The translations under genes and the position numbers were made by a program. Shown here piece after piece: positions 59,046 to 64,000 of a stretch of 64,000 nt of DNA; the stretch's first letter is position 1, and every line of letters begins with the position of its first letter. The stretch spans positions 44,655,825-44,719,824 of the forward strand of contig CAXKWD010000005.1 of the NCBI GenBank assembly GCA_964059195.1, in the 5' to 3' direction. The DNA is from Ectobius pallidus. Taxonomy: Eukaryota > Arthropoda > Insecta > Blattodea > Ectobiidae. The notes beneath the pieces were generated by a model that saw only the letters and a program-made list of their open reading frames with translations, was not told where the DNA came from and did no database searches.

Positions 59046-59448
59046 TGGTTGCAATAAAGAAATTTATTTATTTAGCTTCTTCAATCACCCATGTATGTTT
59101 TGTTACTAAGAAGAAAACTCTTGTAACGGACCGGAAACATATAAAACGCTGCATTGCCCTTGTCAGAATTGAGGACTCTATGCACACTAGTACTAACTTA
59201 TTTACGTACAAAGTGTATTGTGTATTAAATAAGTAAGTACTTCTGGATTGCCGTTACATGTTTACAATACAATGTATAAAGTATTATAAACTACGCACAC
59301 TTTCAGCTATGACAATGCAAACATTCACAGGCTTATCTTTTGAAAACTTATGTTAACGTATTATATTGAACTTCCTTCAATACAATAGTAACCGCCCGTC
59401 TTCCATAAGTAGGGGCTTACAATTATTATGAAGCTACTTAGAATGTTG

Positions 59449-59518
59449 AATATGGATATTTTTATGGAATATGGATATTTTTATGGAATATGGATATTTT
59501 TATGGAATATGGATATTT
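59449..59518. repeat. 19 bp tandem repeat, 3.7 copies
   Basis: AATATGGATATTTTTATGG repeats exactly at 59449, 59468 and 59487, with a partial fourth copy at 59506-59518. The R1-like LINE starts inside that fourth copy. Confidence 0.95.
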
Positions 59519-61209
59519 AACTCAGCAAATGGTGCCCACAAGGAACTGTATGTGCCCTATTTTCTGGGATGTGGGAAAGGAACCTGTACTCTTTAAGATT
59601 GGAAGAATCAAACGACTTACTTGGACTGGTAGCTTTAGCAGACGACTTACTTTTGGTGTTTGAGGCAGACACAAGACGAGAATCGGAATGTAAAATAAAT
59701 ATGACTATAGAAATATTAGGTAATTGGTGTGCAGAAGTAAAACTAAAACTGGCACCAGCAAAGGTAACTTATATTTTGCTTAAAGGGAAAGCTTCTACGT
59801 AGCCGAACGCTCAACATAAATGGACAAAGCATAAGGAGGAGCAGAACGGTGAGATATCTAGGGAATGACCTGAACAAAAGCTTATGTTCATGCTCCATAT
59901 TGAACAAGTAACCTCAAAAACCAATAGACTAATTAAATTAATCAATCTTGGAATTACCATGTTTCGTCTTCCTCCAAGGGTAATGATATTGTATCATGAG
60001 GCAATACTGGTATCAATAGTGGGGTATGGTGCAGGAATTTGGGCCCATCGGTTAGAAAACATCAAGCCAGCTGCGAAGCTCCGTAGTCTTTAAAGAAAAA
60101 TCCTTCTACGACTAACAGGAGCTTACAGAACAACGGCGACTGATGCCTTAACTACAGTCCTTGGGTCATACCACTGCATCTCCTTATAAAGCAAAAAGGA
60201 GCTACAATCTGGGTTAAAAAAGGGATTACAGGCTCGCGCAGAGTTCATACTTGACACTAGAGTTGAAACAACAAGGGAAGTCAAGAATATGATACTGGAT
60301 ATGTGGCAAATCAGATGGAAAGAAAGCAACACAGGACGTAGGACTTACGGTATTTTCATGAACATACACGGAAGACTGGAACTGCGACATCTACAGCCTT
60401 CCGAAGGTTTGATCCACTATCTGACGGGCCATGGACCCTACATCGTCTACTTAAAGGAAAAGGACATTGCGGATTGTAACGCTTGCTCGTGTGGGGGAAT
60501 AGATACTCCTGAGCATGTGGTTTGGGAATGCCAAAATACTGCTCAGTTGAGGGAGCCCTTTCAGAGACTACTTCAAGGTAGGCAAATAGCGATCATCATA
60601 AGAGACCCCTACTCGTGGAAGTTGTTGGATGAAGCAACATATAGAGTTTCCCAGAAGGCAAAAGAAGACTATATAAATAGCAGATACGGACAAAGGCAAT
60701 AAGACTATGCTTTAAGACACACAAGAACACAGGACATAAGACAAATTACAAATAGAGGATAACAAACACCCGGACATGACTTCGACGCCGATGCCTGAAG
60801 CCTGGCTTCCAGACTAAAGATTCCGGTGACGACTGGTACTCACCTGGTTGATGATGAGATGGTAGTGAGGGAGTGTACTGCATCTGTGAAGATTGGAACG
60901 CTTAGGCCCGACCTCCCATTCATCATCAAATCCCAAAAAAATCCCGGATTCGACACTTACTGTAGTTAATATAGTTAGCTTTATTATTAAGTTATCAATG
61001 TTTTTGTTTTGATTTTGTTTTTTCTTCTTAAATAGTTAATCTTTTTCTCTCTCTTTCTTCATAAACTCGTACATATATTCCTAAGATTAAGTTATGTAGA
61101 TAACGTGTGTAATTATAAATTAATAAGTACAAATTGTATGATGCATATAGGAATCCAGGACAGAGGCCAATAAGTATTAATGTATTAAATAAATAATAAA
61201 TAAATAAAT
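59519..61209 (+). mobile_element. 5'-truncated R1-like LINE with target duplication
   Basis: About 1.7 kb: ORF2 from the middle of the RT to the end, a ~500 bp 3' non-coding region and an (AAAT)n tail ending near 61208. AATATGGATATTT lies immediately before the first LINE base (59506-59518) and recurs right after the tail at about 61207-61219, giving a ~12-13 bp target duplication. The last ~300 bp are shared with 761-1066. The R1-group label rests on the RT and zinc-knuckle motifs. Confidence 0.88.
59521..60702 (+). pseudogene. R1-like LINE ORF2, C-terminal half, broken
   Basis: It starts in the conserved turn CPQGTVCALF, then LADDLLLVFEADTR (catalytic Asp pair), LGNWCAEVKLKLAPAK and YILLKGK, typical of R1-group RTs. 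A one-base insertion near 59790 causes the stop at 59800-59802; TLNINGQSIRR and VRYLGN follow in another frame. A second shift precedes 59884, after which LHIEQVTSKTNRLIKL and GYGAGIWAHRLE read. A TAA stands at 60091-60093 and another stop at 60187-60189 with a further shift. The last open part (60190-60702) carries the CCHC-type knuckle CNACSCGGIDTPEHVVWEC. The endonuclease and the first RT Asp are missing through truncation. At least five lesions. Confidence 0.9.
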
Positions 61210-61221
61210 ATGGATATTTTA

Positions 61222-62790
61222 AAAACAAAAACTTTTAAACTTACAGAATTCTAGTTAAACACAACAGCGTTGTGATATTTCGCCTAGGTGAAAAAAGTGC
61301 AATAGATTTATACAATTTACTTTATACCACATTATGGAGGAACAGCATCCAACAATAACAGATCTTAGAGTATTCTCCTGATAAGTTATATCTCAACAGT
61401 ACTTATTATTACTAACCTTTTCTCTGCTTTTGATGTAAATATTCGTCATCGAAAAAATTGCCTTAAGACTGTCATATGAGCTTAATAAATTTCTCCAATT
61501 ATTAAAATTTTCATTTAAGAAAACCAGTCGTTATTTTACTTGACGAAGCTTATGTTTTAAATTTTAAAGATATATTTTGCTCTGAAAGGTTTAATACGAA
61601 GTAAATTATATACAATTGTGGTGAAAATCAGTATAATCAAATATATTAGGCTGCAATTTGTTTTATAATATACTGTAGGCCTATTTACCTGATTATATCA
61701 GTATTCTGGCGTTCCTATGTGGCAAAACCCCTACCTGTATCATGTTATGAAAATAGCAAAACGAAAGCGCCAAGGATATGCTTGTACTGTGAGAATTTGA
61801 ACACGATTTAACGGAGCGACCATTCTAAACTAGCTGTAAGTATAAAACGAAGAAACTTTATTATCACTCACTAGCTAGCATCTTGCACTTCACTGGTAAC
61901 GCAGTAAGCCTGTAAGATGCTTGCCGTCCTTTCTTTGATACCAATTACATCCAGTGCCATCTGGAATGTCATAATCGGACGACCGGGCTATTTTATGGCT
62001 ATTCGAGTGGGAATTGGCTTCAGTAAGACCGTTTCTTATAACGATTCAGTCTGTAGGGGTGTCAAATGTCTGCATAGTTTGATGTTCGAATATCGCAACA
62101 TCAGAAAACATTCAATCATTAAAAGAAATAAAAACAATTATAATTTATGAACATAGCCTTAACTGCATTTGATTCGACCTTATCAGGAGACCATTAAATC
62201 GATAGTACTTGGATACGTACAGTATATGCAAGTAGAATAGATAATGATTATCTTGATGGACGATCAACGATCAAAATCATGGCATTCACGTCACATTCAT
62301 ATAGATAGAAATGTGCGATATAATAATGTGTTTAAATATCTTGTTAACAATGGACTAACATGAACAAAATATAATCTGATTTGAAAGTTGCAGTAGATTG
62401 CTATTACAAATGTATCAATAATTCGACAAGCTTTTAAAGTGAATTAAGTCGATAAAGATAGTTTAAGCAAAACATAATAAACGCATCTAAAGTACTGAGT
62501 AAAGCAATAGTTGAAATAATATAGAATCGACGAGAAAAAGAGCAAAGTAAAAGGCCAAAGTAAACAAGCTTGGAAGTTACCTAACATAAGAGTGATCACA
62601 GAGTACCCGCAATATTAGACTAAATCACCAGAGACAGAAACTTAAAGCAACCTTACCATACCACCCCAAAGTAAAGATACAGTTTAAATACCTTAAAGCG
62701 TCCCATACCACCCAAGGACAATAAAAATAGTTAAGTATCCAATAATCACCCATATTAACTGATCAGAAATACAACTAATTCAAACATGAA
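61222..62790. other. Unassigned AT-rich sequence
   Basis: No supported gene. 61890-62110 is less AT-rich with a 77-codon frame of no recognisable family. Confidence 0.5.
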
Positions 62791-62946
62791 CAAGTCTTGT
62801 CAAGGGAGACTAAGTTTCTCATAAACTAAAGTCAATGACAGACAGATATCAAAATTCCCAAATATGCACAAGTCTAGTCAGGTGAGACTAAGTTTCTTTT
62901 AAACTAAAGTCTATAACAGACAGACTATCAAATTACTGAATTAATT
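62791..62946. repeat. 78 bp tandem duplication
   Basis: CAAGTCT(T/A)GTCA(A/G)G(G/T)GAGAC, TAAGTTTCT, TAAACTAAAGTC and ACAGACAGA occur at 62791 and again at 62869. Confidence 0.85.
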
Positions 62947-62989
62947 CATAAACCCCACTATAAGAACTGATTGAACTAACTGCTGAAAC

Positions 62990-63440
62990 ACTCTGTATAT
63001 TGACTACAATAACTGATACAAATTTTATTCAGTATATTTGACCACATGACTCACTATACTAATAGACTGTGATATCACTGATAATTAACTAATTGGATTG
63101 ATTGATTGATTCCAATACTAGCTGTGAAATATCTGACTAAAATAACAGATAGATAAATTCACTCTATATACTTTACTCTTATAGTCTGACTATATAGTCT
63201 GACTATACAAATAGACTGGAATATCACTGATAATTAACTAACTGGATTAATTAATTCAGACTTCGCTATGAAATATGTGATCATAATAACTGATAGAAAA
63301 TTCACTCTGTAACTGACCATATGACTGACTAACTGTACTGATAAACTGAGTAATTAACTTGATTAATTAATTCTAACTTACTCTGAAATATGTGATTAGA
63401 ATAACTGATAAAAAATTTCACTCTGTAACTGACCATATGA
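62990..63440. repeat. Tandem repeat, ~116-142 bp unit, about 3.5 copies
   Basis: The block ATAAC(T/A)GATA..AAATTTCACTCTGTA or a variant starts near 63008, 63143, 63285 and 63401. Between them lie GACTG.GATATCACTGATAATTAACTAA and TGAAATATGTGAT. Short internal repeats (GATTGATTGATT and TAGTCTGACTATA twice) add length differences. No coding capacity. Confidence 0.8.
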
Positions 63441-64000
63441 GTTACATTTATCTTTGGTCGAAAATATTTAAAATAAAGCATTTGAAGAAAATCTGCTAAT
63501 AAATATGGGAACACATGGGTGGGTGTTCAACAATTCAATCTATAATTAACTTACAGTAAGAATTTACGTCAAAACATAGCGGCGACCAACACATGAAAGA
63601 GTTAAAGGCAAATACTTGACAATATTAAGCTTAATAAGTGAAAGCTCCATAACTCCTTTAGGAACTTGGGGACAAATATCATAAGCTGAAATTATTATAA
63701 ATAACTCTGAAATACTAGTAATGTATACGGATAACTGAAGTATCTAAACGAGGTAGTATAATTTATGAACACGTAGGAACTGAGTTTTGATAACAAGAAT
63801 ATCTGAGAACCTTAACTTCAAACCGGTAAAAGAAACGGGAGGAAAATTTATTAACAAATCTGCTCTCTCACCCCATATCAGAGCTCAACCACGAACTCCA
63901 AAAGTAGTTATTGTGAAGTCATCGACCAACACACACAGCAACGTCGGCCAGGATTCCAACCCCCAACTTGAGTAGTGAAAGCTGACAGCATGACCAAAAC
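63441..64000. other. Unassigned sequence; possible SINE remnant at the edge
   Basis: Near the window edge the minus strand reads CAAGTTGGGGGTTGGAATCC, a B-box-like word, preceded by GTCAGCTTTCACTACT. This could be the tRNA-like head of another minus-strand SINE running to about 63870, but no second copy supports it. Confidence 0.25.

Noticed and set aside
62990..63440. CRISPR-like array
   Set aside because: Units are long, diverged and of uneven length with no short exact repeat and unique spacers; eukaryotic tandem repeat.
1..64000. A new multi-gene system
   Set aside because: No intact gene cluster, defence module or conserved operon-like set exists here; every strong coding signal is a damaged transposon. 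Integrated virus genes were looked for and none was recognised.

Overview
The window looks like a gene-poor, AT-rich intergenic or deep-intronic stretch of a large, repeat-laden insect genome. The transposon set (D34D mariner, RTE-like, R1-like, RNase H-bearing and CR1/Jockey-like LINEs, tRNA-derived SINEs, PIF/Harbinger-like and pogo-like MITEs, Helitron-like ends) and its style suggest a polyneopteran such as a cockroach. That placement is inference from pattern familiarity; no host gene confirms it. I found no convincing host protein gene, tRNA, rRNA, CRISPR array or bacterial feature. Almost every recognisable coding signal is a broken transposable element.

Layout. 0-1.1 kb: a four-copy ~170 bp tandem repeat abutting the 3' end of an R1-like LINE. 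2.6-4.2 kb: a palindromic element, a microsatellite, a hAT-like end and a PIF/Harbinger-type MITE. 8.1 kb: a mariner transposase scrap. 9.9-11.2 kb: a complete but dead mariner with both ends and TA duplication. 13.6-15.3 kb: five SINE-like insertions, each from a different family, almost end to end. 16.8-18.9 kb: one copy of a ~870 bp dispersed repeat followed directly by a TIR element of unknown type. 20-25.6 kb: SINEs and a minus-strand LINE with RT and RNase H, split by a pogo-like MITE, next to a ~100 bp tandem repeat. 27.5-34.1 kb: a possible fragment of an endonuclease-type retroelement, a near full-length RTE-like LINE with stops and frameshifts, a SINE with a 15 bp target duplication, a 72 bp hairpin, and two LINE fragments lying tail to tail. 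39.8-42.0 kb: a ~2.2 kb imperfect inverted repeat with ~750-790 bp arms. 43.6-44.5 kb: the second copy of the ~870 bp repeat. 48.4-54.4 kb: a nested stack with Helitron-type ends around a PIF-like TIR element around a SINE. 59.4-61.2 kb: a 5'-truncated R1-like LINE inserted in a 19 bp tandem repeat with its target duplication visible. 62.8-63.4 kb: two small tandem repeats.

No set of genes works together here: the elements are independent insertions of different ages. The most useful signals are structural. They are the long foldback at 39.8-42.0 kb, the three nested insertions, the uncharacterised TIR elements at 17.7 and 49.6 kb, and the compact palindromes at 2.6 and 32.6 kb. No new biological system can be claimed from the sequence. 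All repeat alignments were made by eye, so boundaries are generally good to about 5-20 bases unless a target-site duplication fixes them.
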